Of a DNA stretch of 64,000 nucleotides, positions 13,429-23,279 are shown in pieces. The notes beneath the pieces are model-generated. The model did not search any database. It saw nothing but the letters and a program-made list of their open reading frames with translations, and had not been told where the DNA came from. A program made the translations under genes and the position numbers. Every line of letters starts with the position of its first letter. Position 1 is the first letter of the stretch. This DNA comes from Oceanobacter kriegii DSM 6294 (GTDB lineage Bacteria > Pseudomonadota > Gammaproteobacteria > Pseudomonadales > Oceanobacteraceae): contig NZ_AUGV01000020.1 in NCBI RefSeq assembly GCF_000422845.1, forward strand, positions 32,986-96,985, written 5' to 3'.

Positions 13429-16341
13429 TCACTCCAGTACCACCCAGAACTTCACTTCAAAACTCGGGTTACCTGAGTCACTTCGGCCCTCCATTACACC
13501 GGGAGGGCTAACCCGCACATGAGTCACGTTTTCTGTGGGCGTTTCGGTCCAGCTACTCCCATTATCAACGGAATACTCAACCTCACTGTCGGACAACGAC
13601 AAACCGGTGCTAATACTGCCCTCCTGCACTTGCAACGGCGGAGTTGCCCCCCCCTCGCTACCAGAGACATAAAAATGCAAGTTGTCCGGTATGGCGTCGG
13701 TCAACACCATGGAGTCCTGCCCCACTGACCCCAAACCGGAGTTTTCCACTTCGATGGTGTACTCCACCAATGATCCCGGTATGGCTTTTGGCGACACCGA
13801 CTCATTCACCGGGTCCCATATGACCTGATTGGTCTTGACCAGTTGCAAGCGAGGCTTCAGCTGCTCATTGGTGAAGGTGCAAGTGATGTCGGTATCGTCG
13901 ACGCCAATCGTCAGTGTATTGGTCGACGCATCAAAACCGGCGGTGCCTGTGCAACTGAGCGCTTGCTCGAAGTCGGATAAATCCAGGCCTGTCGTCGAAG
14001 CCGCCCCCCAGCTCTCAGCCAGAGTGCCGGATTCCAGAATATAGACGGTGACTGGATCACTGGTGGTCAGGTTATCCCCTGCCGATGTCGAAGTGTGGGT
14101 GACCGCAGCGTCGTTGCTGAAACCACTGCCACCGATACGAATAACCGATCCGTTGTCCGAGTTGACCCATTGTTTTTGCAACACCAGATTGGCGCTTTTG
14201 CGGGTGTTAGTGAAGGTACAGTCGATGGCCGTATCGTCCTGACCAACCGTCAGAGTCGCATCCGTCAGGCCATCCGTTCCGGAACAGCTGATGCTGGTGT
14301 TGTAATAATCAGAATTACCTGTCGTCCAATTCTCCGCAAGAGTCGCGGTTTCACCCACATAGACCGTGCTGGCCGCGCCAGAGTCCGTGTTGTCTCCAGT
14401 AGCACTGGAGACCGAACTGGCGAGACTGGCGTTATTAACAAAGCCGCTGCTGGCTAAGCTCACCTCATCGTTTTCGAAGCCAACCGCCCACTGTTTGGTC
14501 AAAATCAGATCTGCACTCTTGCGATCGTTAGTGAAGGTACAGGTGATGTCGTTATTCGGCATGGTGAAGCTGGTGCTGGTGCCCGAACCGGAAGCAACGG
14601 CGGTCGTTGCAGGCACGGTATCGCAGCTGAAACTGGCATTGTAATTGGCCATATCAGTAAATATATCGCCAGTATCGGGGTCACTCGCTATTGCGGAGGT
14701 TCCCACAACTTCAGAAGCGGTGACGGTGCTGGCCACATCGACCCGTTCCAGGACTGTTGTACCGTCGCCACCTTCGACAGAATCAGTGCCGTTAGCGTTC
14801 AGCACAAACAGCCCAGGCTGGAAAGGGTCATTCAGAACCTTGGTCACTGACAGGTCGCGCTGTCGTACACTGGTATAAGTACAAAGAATTTCCGCACCGG
14901 CCTGCATTTCAACGCTGGAGAGGCCAATTTGAGCAGCGTTGGTGGCATCCACGGTGCCGACATTCGTGGCGCTGGAACCATAATAGGTCGGCAGGTAGTC
15001 CAGACACTCGACGTCCTTGAAACGGAAATCGCTGTTTGCGGTTTCGGCAATATCAATGGCATTTCCGACTGAAAACAACTGCACCGTGCTCTGGGTTGGA
15101 GTAACAACCGCCGGGGCGGTATCCGGTGTACTGGCGGTTGTCGTCGTGATGGTTTCGGTGGTCCAGCCGTTGGTGCCGGTAAATTCAAAAGTACCGACAT
15201 CCTGCTCGGAGACTTTCTCCACCTGCACGGTCGGCTGCTTGATATTGGTAATGGTGCAGGCAGCAGACACTGCGCTGGTACCGAGAGTGGCGGTCATGGT
15301 GCGGGTGACAGTATCGCTGGTGATGGCGACACCGCCACTGCAAACGATACTTTCAGCCGTGTCTTCCCAACCGGTGGTGGCCGCTTCAGTTACCGTGATG
15401 GTTTGATCATTCTCATCAACCGTCATAAATATTCGTGCCGTTTCACCGTCACTCAGGGTAAACGTGGTGGTGTTTGTCGCATCATCAAGAGATGCCGGAA
15501 TATACGTCCCGCCTGTAACATCGGAATCCGTCAATGTCGCTCCTACCAGAGCCATCACCTTGGTACCCGCAGGGCCAGTAGCAGTGTATGAAAATTCCTG
15601 CGGAGCAAACCCGTCGGCGGTCATGGATTGCTGATCCGGTGTGGTCTGCTTGGTGATATCAAACCAGACACCCACCTCGACAGCGACGACACCATTAACA
15701 TAGCCAGCACCGGACTGACATTTGGAAGGTGAAAGGGCCACAACATCAGCCGGGCCAGAACAATTAAGGCCACCGCGGTTCTGAACATACGTTAGAATGT
15801 ATGGGACCTCCAATGCAGAAGTAGATACAGAGCTTGCTGCGTTCGCCGAGCAAATGACCTTGATTTCGTTAATGATATTGGTCGTTTCAGCCTTCCTGGG
15901 ATAATCACCACAGGCATCACTATTATTGCCTTGCGTCTCAAGATCGCTCCATGGTGACAGCGACGTTGGAAAGGTTGCTACCGAACACTGCGCCAAACCA
16001 GTACTGGAAATACTGCTGGGCGTTGATGCCACCGGGCTGTTGCCCTCTTGCCCCACAAAAAAACCGATGTCGTAACGGTTGGCATTGGATTCCGACAGAT
16101 CAACCTCAACGACGAATTCAAATTCTTCGCCGCTCATACAGAACGGTGGCGTGTTATCAGCGGCACTGAATGTCGCGTTGACCACGAACTCACCGGCCGT
16201 ACAGTTAGTGATTTTACTGTCTCTATCAGCCATACAAGGTAAATCCTTGGTGGCACTGACATTGACTTCAGTAAAGGAAAAAGCGGGGGACGACAGCAAC
16301 AGTCCAAAAAACAGGAAAATCGCCCGGGTTGGGAAATTCAT
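13429..16341 (-). CDS. Secreted modular surface protein with prealbumin-like and DUF11-like repeats
   Basis: Exported protein of 970 aa with a signal peptide (to about residue 22, SPAFS-FT). A Cys-containing N-terminal region (about 25-240) precedes modules that each end in a C-T-x-T-(N/S) motif at about residues 361, 487, 600, 709 and 820, a spacing near 110 residues. Two adjacent modules share KSA(D/N)L(I/V)L(T/Q)KQW. The modules look like the prealbumin-like/SpaA fold seen in surface proteins. The C-terminal 150 residues (LVEYTIEVENSGLG, VLTDAIPDNL) resemble DUF11. Composition is Thr/Ser/Asp-rich and poor in Lys. No sorting motif, autotransporter barrel or membrane anchor is visible at the C-terminus, so the export route past the inner membrane is unknown. 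It stands alone; adhesion or a surface-layer role is a guess. Confidence 0.78.
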   Translation of the reverse strand: MNFPTRAIFLFFGLLLSSPAFSFTEVNVSATKDLPCMADRDSKITNCTAGEFVVNATFSAADNTPPFCMSGEEFEFVVEVDLSESNANRYDIGFFVGQEGNSPVASTPSSISSTGLAQCSVATFPTSLSPWSDLETQGNNSDACGDYPRKAETTNIINEIKVICSANAASSVSTSALEVPYILTYVQNRGGLNCSGPADVVALSPSKCQSGAGYVNGVVAVEVGVWFDITKQTTPDQQSMTADGFAPQEFSYTATGPAGTKVMALVGATLTDSDVTGGTYIPASLDDATNTTTFTLSDGETARIFMTVDENDQTITVTEAATTGWEDTAESIVCSGGVAITSDTVTRTMTATLGTSAVSAACTITNIKQPTVQVEKVSEQDVGTFEFTGTNGWTTETITTTTASTPDTAPAVVTPTQSTVQLFSVGNAIDIAETANSDFRFKDVECLDYLPTYYGSSATNVGTVDATNAAQIGLSSVEMQAGAEILCTYTSVRQRDLSVTKVLNDPFQPGLFVLNANGTDSVEGGDGTTVLERVDVASTVTASEVVGTSAIASDPDTGDIFTDMANYNASFSCDTVPATTAVASGSGTSTSFTMPNNDITCTFTNDRKSADLILTKQWAVGFENDEVSLASSGFVNNASLASSVSSATGDNTDSGAASTVYVGETATLAENWTTGNSDYYNTSISCSGTDGLTDATLTVGQDDTAIDCTFTNTRKSANLVLQKQWVNSDNGSVIRIGGSGFSNDAAVTHTSTSAGDNLTTSDPVTVYILESGTLAESWGAASTTGLDLSDFEQALSCTGTAGFDASTNTLTIGVDDTDITCTFTNEQLKPRLQLVKTNQVIWDPVNESVSPKAIPGSLVEYTIEVENSGLGSVGQDSMVLTDAIPDNLHFYVSGSEGGATPPLQVQEGSISTGLSLSDSEVEYSVDNGSSWTETPTENVTHVRVSPPGVMEGRSDSGNPSFEVKFWVVLE

Positions 16342-16633
16342 CTGAATACATCCGTTGTAAATACAAGCCAGACACGAAGTGGTCGGCTACTGACAAGCGT
16401 GTCAAAATTGTAGGACAATCCTTTAGATCAAAAGATAAACAAGAACAAAGGTAAACAAAACAATCAATAGCCTGACCATTATTTCCCCCATGGAATTAAC
16501 GAGCCATCTATGAGCCTCTGTATACGCTGATATCCCACACTCCCCTTGCCAGCTATTCCCCGCAACATCACCCTCTACAGACGGTAATAACCCCTCACTT
16601 TCGACCAACTATTGACCCTGACCACAGGTCTGG

Positions 16634-16661
16634 TTGACAGAAAACCGGCTGGCCCTATGAT
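16634..16661 (+). promoter_or_regulatory. Sigma-70 promoter for the CNNM/CorC-type gene
   Basis: A perfect -35 box TTGACA (16634-16639), a 16-bp spacer and the -10 box TATGAT (16656-16661) lie just upstream of the gene starting at 16693. An AAGGA ribosome site follows at 16681-16685. The rest of the 351-bp gap (16342-16692) holds no recognised gene. Confidence 0.75.
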
Positions 16662-16692
16662 GACGACTTCTTCTTAGTCAAAGGACACCGCC

Positions 16693-17979
16693 TTGAACGA
16701 GGTTCCCTTAAGTGTGCTATTCGGCATACTCGTGGTACTGATCATCTTTTCAGGATTCTTCTCCAGCTCTGAAACCGGCATGATGTCGTTGAACCGTTAC
16801 CGGCTCCGCCATCTGGCCAAGAACGACCATCAGGGCGCCAAACGAGCTTCCAAACTGCTCGATAAGCCAGATCGCCTGATCGGCACCATTCTTACCGGCA
16901 ACAACCTGGTGAACTTCGCAGCGGCTGCCCTGGCAACCATCATCAGCCAGCGCCTGTGGCCTGATAACCCGGATTTGGCGGTGTTTGTGAACACCATTCT
17001 GTTCACGCTGGTGGTATTGATTTTTGCCGAGCTGACGCCCAAAACCCTGGCGGCCATTGCGCCCGAAAAAATCGCCTTCCCGGCATCGCGCATTCTGTTG
17101 GGGCTGCAGTGGGCCTTGCACCCGTTTGTCTGGTTTGTGAACACCATTGCCAACGGCATTCTCAAGCTGTTCAAAATGGACGTGAACAACGCCAACTCAG
17201 ACCACCTCAGCACCGAAGAACTGCGTACCGTGGTACGTGAAGCCGGTACCATGATTCCAAAGCGTCACCAGCACATGCTGTTGAGCATTCTGGATCTGGA
17301 AAAAATGACGGTGAACGACATCATGGTGCCGAAGAATGAAGTATTCGGTATCGACCTTGATGACGATCTGCCTGACCTGATTGAGCAACTGCGTACCGCC
17401 CAGCACACCCGAGTGCCTATTTACCGTGGCAACCTCAACAACATCATTGGTGTATTGCATGCCCGTTCTCTGGCGCGTGTATTAAGCCGCGAGAGCTTTT
17501 CCAAGAAAGACATTGAGGACGCTACCCGCGAGCCTTACTTCATTCCGGAAAGCACGCCGCTGCACACCCAGCTGTTCAACTTCCAGAAAAACCAGCGTCG
17601 TATTGCACTGGTGGTGGATGAATACGGGGATGTTCAGGGTGTTTGTACGCTGGAGGACATTCTCGAGGAAATCGTCGGCGAATTTACCACCGACGTGGTC
17701 GCCGCCACGACGCCGGATGTTCACCCGCAGGAAGACGGCAGCTACATTGTCGACGGCACCGCCTACATTCGTGATGTGAACAAGTCGATGAGCTGGGAAT
17801 TGCCAACCGATGGCCCCAAAACCATCAGTGGTTTGATTGTAGAAAGTATCGAACACATTCCCGAAGCGCCGGTGTGTTTGCGCATCGACAAGTACCGTTT
17901 CGAGATTCTGGAAATCCGCGACAACATGGTGAAAGCCGTGCGCGTAACACTGGACTCCAAGCGCAAACAGCAGGACTGA
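16693..17979 (+). CDS. HlyC/CorC-family CNNM membrane protein with CBS pair
   Basis: Inner-membrane protein of 428 aa related to YfjD/CorB/CNNM Mg2+ transporters. The DUF21/CNNM membrane domain covers about residues 1-190 with three or four helices and the FSGFFSSSETGMMSLNRYR motif. A CBS-domain pair follows at about 205-325 (MVPKNEVFGIDLDD, VVDEYGDVQGVCTLEDILEEIVG) and the CorC_HlyC domain closes the protein (335-420). The start is TTG, supported by an AAGGA site eight bases upstream and a strong promoter. The role in Mg2+/Co2+ homeostasis follows from the family and was not tested here. Confidence 0.9.
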   Translation: MNEVPLSVLFGILVVLIIFSGFFSSSETGMMSLNRYRLRHLAKNDHQGAKRASKLLDKPDRLIGTILTGNNLVNFAAAALATIISQRLWPDNPDLAVFVNTILFTLVVLIFAELTPKTLAAIAPEKIAFPASRILLGLQWALHPFVWFVNTIANGILKLFKMDVNNANSDHLSTEELRTVVREAGTMIPKRHQHMLLSILDLEKMTVNDIMVPKNEVFGIDLDDDLPDLIEQLRTAQHTRVPIYRGNLNNIIGVLHARSLARVLSRESFSKKDIEDATREPYFIPESTPLHTQLFNFQKNQRRIALVVDEYGDVQGVCTLEDILEEIVGEFTTDVVAATTPDVHPQEDGSYIVDGTAYIRDVNKSMSWELPTDGPKTISGLIVESIEHIPEAPVCLRIDKYRFEILEIRDNMVKAVRVTLDSKRKQQD

Positions 17980-18023
17980 TCCTGCCATCTGACTGAGTCA
18001 CCATCACACTCCGGAGGCCCCGT

Positions 18024-18740
18024 ATGATCACCCGTTTACCACGATGGGCAGAATGCGGGGCCTTTTTGTTAGCCTTCATTGCCGGCTACATCAACGTGGT
18101 GGGGCTGCTGGGCTTCGACCATCAATCCATATCCCACTTATCCGGCACCGCCAGCCAGTTGGCCAGCAGCATCAGTGAGGCACAACCACACGGTTGGCAT
18201 TTACTGGGCGTGCTTCTGAGCTTTCTGGTTGGTGCCGTGATTTCCGGTGCGGTACTGGGTAGCAGCGCCTTGCAGCCCGGTAAACCCTATGAATTGCTGC
18301 TACTGCTGGAAGGCGGGTTGCTGCTGTTGTCGATCTGTCTGTTGCAGCAACAATCCGGTTGGGGTCATTTCAGTGCGTCGATGGCCTGTGGTTTGCAAAA
18401 TGCCCTGGCCACCACTTTCAGCGGTGCCATCATCCGCACGACCCATGTTACCGGCATCGTCACCGACCTGGGCATTATGCTGGGCCACTGGTTCCGCAGC
18501 GGCCAACTGGACAAGCGTAAGACACGGTTGTTTGTGCTGATTCTGGCAGGCTTTATCAGCGGCGGTATTCTGGCCACCCGGCTGTTTGATCACTGGCAAT
18601 TCAATGCCTTGCTGGTTCCGGCCAGCCTCTGTTTATTGGCTGCACTGGCGTATCGCTTTTCTCTTAAAAAGCCGTTCAAGAAAACCGATCAAGAAACCGC
18701 AAATCAGGAAGGGCCCAGTAAGGAACGGCCATCGCGATAA
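18024..18740 (+). CDS. DUF1275 (YoaK-like) membrane protein
   Basis: Inner-membrane protein of 238 aa with about six helices. Family hallmarks are the N-terminal AFIAGYINVVGLLGF, the SHLSGTASQLAS stretch and MACGLQNALATTFSGAIIRTTHVTGIVTDLG. The start has a perfect GGAGG site six bases ahead. DUF1275 proteins have no firmly known function. The last 37 bases overlap, tail to tail, with the end of the bile-acid-type symporter gene on the other strand. Confidence 0.88.
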   Translation: MITRLPRWAECGAFLLAFIAGYINVVGLLGFDHQSISHLSGTASQLASSISEAQPHGWHLLGVLLSFLVGAVISGAVLGSSALQPGKPYELLLLLEGGLLLLSICLLQQQSGWGHFSASMACGLQNALATTFSGAIIRTTHVTGIVTDLGIMLGHWFRSGQLDKRKTRLFVLILAGFISGGILATRLFDHWQFNALLVPASLCLLAALAYRFSLKKPFKKTDQETANQEGPSKERPSR

Positions 18741-19582
18741 CGCAGCAAGGCAATAAACGCAAAACCCGGGATGTTCATCAGAATGCCGTACATCAGTGGA
18801 ATCATCGCCAGTTCCGGGCGTTGCAGAAACGCCATCGCCACCAGAATTGCCGTACCCGCGTTCTGAATCCCCACCTCAACGGCAATGGTTCGGCTGTCCG
18901 CCGACGAGCAACCAAACTGGCGCGCCATGGTAAGGCCACTGACAAACGCGAACACCGACAGCAACATCACCGCCAGCCCCTTCATCGAAAACAAATCGGC
19001 CATGATCGGCAAATGCGTTCCCATCAAAGCAAGCACCAGCAACATCATAACGATGGTGGACAAGCGCTTGCAGGGTTGCTCAATCCGGTTCGCCAGCGAC
19101 GTCGCCCAATGACGAATCGCCATCCCCACCACCACCGGCACCGCCGTGACCACCAGCAACTGCTTGATGGTTAACGCCAGCGGAAAATCAAACGCCGCCA
19201 GCGTGTCGCCGGATGCATTCAGATAACTGACAAACATCAGCGGCAGCGTGAATGGTACCAACAAACTGGTGACCGCCGTCAGCGCAATACTGAGCGCAAC
19301 GTTGCCGCCCGCCAGATAACTGAACAGGTTCGAGGTCGCACCGCCCGGGCACAACGACAGTAAAAATAGCCCCGCCGCCACCGGGCCATCCAGCCCCAAC
19401 GCAATAATCAGAATCAGCGCCAGGCTGGGTAAAAACACCATCTGGGCACCAAAGCCCAGCAACATGGCCTGCGGTGAGCGCAGGATTTCCCGGAAATGCA
19501 CCAGCCGCAATCCAAGCCCCATGGCAAACATAATAAATGCCAGCACAATCGGCAGTACTACCTGAGACAACGCTTCCTGCAT
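18704..19582 (-). CDS. Bile acid:sodium symporter family (BASS) protein
   Basis: Inner-membrane Na+-coupled transporter of 292 aa with nine or ten helices. LCPGGATSNLFSYLAGG (about residues 80-95) and the EVGIQNAGTAILVA motif near the C-terminus mark the BASS fold, in which they form the crossover and Na+ sites. The ATG at 19582 has GAGGAG seven bases upstream; the frame extends 27 codons further but without family likeness. Bacterial members carry varied organic acids, so the substrate is open. It overlaps the convergent DUF1275 gene by 37 bases. Confidence 0.9.
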   Translation of the reverse strand: MQEALSQVVLPIVLAFIMFAMGLGLRLVHFREILRSPQAMLLGFGAQMVFLPSLALILIIALGLDGPVAAGLFLLSLCPGGATSNLFSYLAGGNVALSIALTAVTSLLVPFTLPLMFVSYLNASGDTLAAFDFPLALTIKQLLVVTAVPVVVGMAIRHWATSLANRIEQPCKRLSTIVMMLLVLALMGTHLPIMADLFSMKGLAVMLLSVFAFVSGLTMARQFGCSSADSRTIAVEVGIQNAGTAILVAMAFLQRPELAMIPLMYGILMNIPGFAFIALLRYRDGRSLLGPS

Positions 19583-19952
19583 CGCTAATCTCCTCAACCA
19601 ACGGCTCAGGAACCCTCCTGAACCAACAACAAAACCGACGTTATCGGCCTGACAATACAACACCTGAAGGGCAGCATCTGTGCTGCACGTCCGTGACGAC
19701 GGATCAACGCCCCGTTATCCAGAGCGAACACCGGGTTATTCATAGCGCCATTAAGGTTCTATTATCGACCAAAAATCCATCTTTGTCCGCTCGACCAAAG
19801 CCGAGCCAACCCAACCCAACCCAACACCACCCCGGGCCGTACAACATCAGCCCAAACCGATTCTTTGCAAGCCGTGCAGCACACGTCATGGAAAACGTCA
19901 TACAAATCGGCCATGCTCCTAACGGACAATCCGCACAGGGAGCGAGGACAAC
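19583..19952. other. Intergenic region with CCAAC tandem repeat
   Basis: A 370-base gap between divergent genes. It holds four perfect tandem copies of CCAAC (19806-19825) and presumably the promoters of the BASS symporter and menA. No gene or clear hairpin was seen. Confidence 0.55.
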
Positions 19953-20825
19953 ATGGTGAAGTACTGGCTGTTGGCGATTCGCCCCAGAACCATTCCTGCA
20001 TCGGTTGGCCCCGTATTGCTGGGCACCGCACTGGCCTCGCAAACCTCAAGCATTCACTGGCCGCTGTTTCTGCTTGCCATGGCCTGCGCCGTGCTGCTGC
20101 AAATTGCCGTCAATCTGGCCAACGACCTGTTCGATGGTCTGGCGGGGATCGATACTGCCGAACGGCTGGGGCCCGCTCGCATGGTCAGCTCCGGGTTTAT
20201 TTCAGCGTCTGCTATGTCGGCCGCTCTGGCGCTGTTTACCCTGGCAGCCATGGCCGCTGGACTGATGTTGGCCGCCATGACCGACTGGGCATTGTTGTGG
20301 TTCGGGCTCGCCTGCATAGCCGCCGTATTTGCCTACAGCGCAGGGCCTTTACCGTTGGCTTCCGCCGGGCTTGGCGAAGTAGCAGTGCTGGTGTTTTTCG
20401 GCTGGGTCGCGGTAATGGGCAGCTATTGGCTGCAAACCGGTGAGTTAACACCCACTTCGTTTCTTTATGGCAGCAGCGCTGGGCTGTTCAGCGTGGCGAT
20501 TCTGCTGGTGAATAACCTCAGGGACATTCCCACCGATCAACATACGGGCAAACACACACTAGCAGTTCGGCTGGGTGCAGACCGCACCGTGCAGCTGTAT
20601 CAGGCCAGTTTGATATTGGCGCTGCTGATTCATGTGCTGGTCAGCCTGCCCAATCTGCTGTTGGCCATTGTGCCACCACTGCTGCTGACCAAAGCCGTCA
20701 CCCGCTTGTCAAAAGACATCAGCCATACCCGCGGCCGCGCACTCAACCCCATGCTCGGGCGCACCGCCCAAACCGGGCTGATGTACTGCGTGGTCACCTC
20801 GCTGTTACTGATTCCCTGGAACTGA
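19953..20825 (+). CDS. menA: 1,4-dihydroxy-2-naphthoate polyprenyltransferase
   Basis: UbiA-superfamily membrane prenyltransferase of 290 aa. It would attach a polyprenyl chain to 1,4-dihydroxy-2-naphthoate to give demethylmenaquinone. The first Asp-rich motif is NLANDLFDG (near residue 52) and the second is NNLRDIPTDQHTGKHTLAVRLG (near residue 190), both as in MenA; eight or nine helices are visible. A GAGG site precedes the ATG. No other men gene is in the window; the neighbour downstream is metG. Assignment to MenA rather than UbiA rests on the length and second motif. Confidence 0.85.
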   Translation: MVKYWLLAIRPRTIPASVGPVLLGTALASQTSSIHWPLFLLAMACAVLLQIAVNLANDLFDGLAGIDTAERLGPARMVSSGFISASAMSAALALFTLAAMAAGLMLAAMTDWALLWFGLACIAAVFAYSAGPLPLASAGLGEVAVLVFFGWVAVMGSYWLQTGELTPTSFLYGSSAGLFSVAILLVNNLRDIPTDQHTGKHTLAVRLGADRTVQLYQASLILALLIHVLVSLPNLLLAIVPPLLLTKAVTRLSKDISHTRGRALNPMLGRTAQTGLMYCVVTSLLLIPWN

Positions 20826-20958
20826 CTTTTATTTCGTCATTTTCACGCTTTTCAAAGCCCTTGATACCGTCCCACTGGATGAAGGCCGCAGCCGAACCCG
20901 CTACAATACCGCCCTTTGATTTTTCCACGATATTGAATCGCAACGAATCGGTAGCAAC

Positions 20959-23070
20959 ATGACAAACAGCCAACGCAAGATCCTGGTCACCAGCGCGCTC
21001 CCATACGCCAACGGCTCCATCCATTTGGGCCACCTGCTGGAATACATTCAGACCGACATCTGGGTACGTTTCCAGAAATCTCGCGGCCACATGTGCACCT
21101 ACGTTTGCGCCGACGATGCTCACGGCACCGCCATCATGCTGCGCGCCGAGAAAGAAGGCCGCTCTCCGGAAGAACAGATCGCTGCGGTAAAAGCCGAGCA
21201 CGAAGCCGACTTCGCCGCCTTCCAGATTGGTTTTGATAACTTCCACAGCACTCACTGTGAAGAAAACCGCGAGCTGTCGTCGCTGATCTACACCCGCCTG
21301 CGTGACAAGGGCCACATTGCTGTGCGCTCCATCAAACAGGCATTTGACCCGGAAAAAGAAATCTTCCTGGCCGACCGTTACATCAAGGGTGACTGCCCGA
21401 AATGTTCTGCTGCCGACCAGTACGGCGACAACTGCGAAGCCTGTGGTGCCACCTACACCCCGGCCGAGCTGAAAAACCCGTACTCCACCATTTCCGGTGC
21501 CACTCCGGTTGAGAAAGAGTCCGAGCACTACTTCTTCAAGCTGCAGGATTTCGACGCTTTCCTGAAAGACTGGACCCGCTCCGGCACCCTGCAGAACGAA
21601 ATTGCCAACAAGCTGAACGAATGGCTGGAAGCTGGCCTGCAGGAATGGGACATCTCCCGCGACGCGCCGTACTTCGGTTTTGAAATCCCGGATGCCCCAG
21701 GCAAATACTTCTACGTATGGCTGGATGCACCGATCGGTTACATGGCTTCCTTCAAGAACCTGTGTGACTCCGACAAGGGTCAGGCGGCCGGTCTGAACTT
21801 CGACGACTACTGGAAAGTGGGCTCCGACGCCGAGCTGTACCACTTCATCGGCAAAGACATCGTTAACTTCCACGCGTTGTTCTGGCCTGCGATGCTGAGC
21901 GCCTCCGAGTTCCGCACTCCAACCGCAGTAAACGCTCACGGCTTCGTGACTGTGAACGGTGCCAAGATGTCCAAGTCCCGCGGTACCTTCATCAAGGCCC
22001 GTACTTACCTGAACCATCTGAACCCGACTTACCTGCGTTACTACTTCGCCGCCAAGCTGGGCTCCAGCGTGGACGACTTCGATTTGAACCTCGAAGACTT
22101 CGTTCAGCGCGCCAATACGGATTTGGTCAACAAACTGGTGAACATCGCCAGCCGTACCGCCAACTTCATCAAAAAAGCCGGTGGCAAACTGAGCGACAAT
22201 TGCGTTGAAGAAGCCATGGTGCAGGACTTCATCAATGCCGGTGACCAGATCGCCGCGCACTACGAAGCCCGTGAATTTGGCAAAGCCATGAAAGACATCA
22301 TGGCACTGGCCGATCGCGCCAACGAATACATTCAGGAAAAAGCTCCTTGGGCGATGAACAAGGAAGAAGGCCGCGAGCAGGAAGTGATCGACGTTTGCTC
22401 TGTTGCCATCAACCTGTTCCGTCAGCTGATCACCTACCTGGCACCGGTACTGCCGGAAATCGCCGAGAAAACCGCTGAGTTCCTGAACCTCGACGACATG
22501 AACTGGGATTCCCGCAGCAATATCCTGCTGGGCCATGAAATCAACAAGTTCAAGCCGATGCTGGCTCGTGCCGAAATGGACAAGGTGACCGCCATTCTGG
22601 AAGAAACCAAAGCCGAACTGGCGATCGAAAACGGCGAGAAACCTGCTGCCGAAACCAAAGCGGCTGACAGCAAAAAGCAGGAGAAAAAGAAGAAGTCGAA
22701 AGGTCCCGAGCTGCGTGAAGACGGTAACGAAGTGATCGCCGACACCATCGAATTCCCCGACTTCGCCAAAGTCGACCTGCGCGTTGCCCGCATCGTCAAA
22801 GCCGACCACGTCGAAGGCGCCGACAAACTGCTGCAACTGACACTCGACATCGGCAACGGCGAAACCCGTAACGTCTTCTCCGGCATCAAAGCCGCCTACC
22901 AGCCAGAAGACCTGGAAGGCAAACTCACCATCATGGTCGCCAACCTGGCACCACGTAAAATGAAGTTTGGCCTCTCCGAAGGCATGGTACTGGCCGCAGG
23001 CCCTGGCGGCTCTGAAATCTACCTGCTGGAACCAAACGACGGTGCCCAGCCAGGAATGCGAGTCATGTAA
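20959..23070 (+). CDS. metG: Methionine--tRNA ligase
   Basis: Class I aminoacyl-tRNA synthetase of 703 aa charging tRNA-Met. Seen in order: the HIGH-type motif HLGH (near residue 22), a zinc knuckle CPKC...CEAC (about 145-162), the KMSKS loop (near 337), the anticodon-binding helical domain, a Lys-rich linker (about 570-585) and the C-terminal EMAP-like tRNA-binding domain (from about 600, [20 protein letters not shown]). The length is that of the long, dimeric E. coli-type enzyme. A TACAAT -10-like hexamer is at 20903-20908. A perfect hairpin terminator follows. Confidence 0.98.
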   Translation: MTNSQRKILVTSALPYANGSIHLGHLLEYIQTDIWVRFQKSRGHMCTYVCADDAHGTAIMLRAEKEGRSPEEQIAAVKAEHEADFAAFQIGFDNFHSTHCEENRELSSLIYTRLRDKGHIAVRSIKQAFDPEKEIFLADRYIKGDCPKCSAADQYGDNCEACGATYTPAELKNPYSTISGATPVEKESEHYFFKLQDFDAFLKDWTRSGTLQNEIANKLNEWLEAGLQEWDISRDAPYFGFEIPDAPGKYFYVWLDAPIGYMASFKNLCDSDKGQAAGLNFDDYWKVGSDAELYHFIGKDIVNFHALFWPAMLSASEFRTPTAVNAHGFVTVNGAKMSKSRGTFIKARTYLNHLNPTYLRYYFAAKLGSSVDDFDLNLEDFVQRANTDLVNKLVNIASRTANFIKKAGGKLSDNCVEEAMVQDFINAGDQIAAHYEAREFGKAMKDIMALADRANEYIQEKAPWAMNKEEGREQEVIDVCSVAINLFRQLITYLAPVLPEIAEKTAEFLNLDDMNWDSRSNILLGHEINKFKPMLARAEMDKVTAILEETKAELAIENGEKPAAETKAADSKKQEKKKKSKGPELREDGNEVIADTIEFPDFAKVDLRVARIVKADHVEGADKLLQLTLDIGNGETRNVFSGIKAAYQPEDLEGKLTIMVANLAPRKMKFGLSEGMVLAAGPGGSEIYLLEPNDGAQPGMRVM

Positions 23071-23103
23071 GGACGGGTGATGTAATTACCCAAGTGTTAA
23101 ACG

Positions 23104-23140
23104 CGAAAAAGGCTGCCAATTGGCAGCCTTTTTCGTTTTC
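23104..23140 (+). terminator. Rho-independent terminator after metG
   Basis: A perfect 32-bp palindrome (23104-23135) has a GC core GGCTGCC/GGCAGCC flanked by A and T runs. It is followed by further T residues. Confidence 0.93.
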
Positions 23141-23279
23141 AGGGGTATTAATAACCCCCTTCTATCACCCGCTGCACAAAAAACAATCGCTGTGTTTCCG
23201 GCCTGAACCTACTATCGGTAACCGTGTCCAGAGTTCGTTAACCAATAACAACCAGCAAACTACTTTCCGAGGATGTGCC

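Noticed and set aside
16423..16608. 61-codon frame on the minus strand with a hydrophobic end
   Set aside because: No ribosome site, no known family, and only the last 18 residues look like a membrane helix.
20794..22836. 680-codon open frame antisense to metG
   Set aside because: It is the shadow of the metG reading frame; metG has all catalytic motifs and a terminator on the plus strand.
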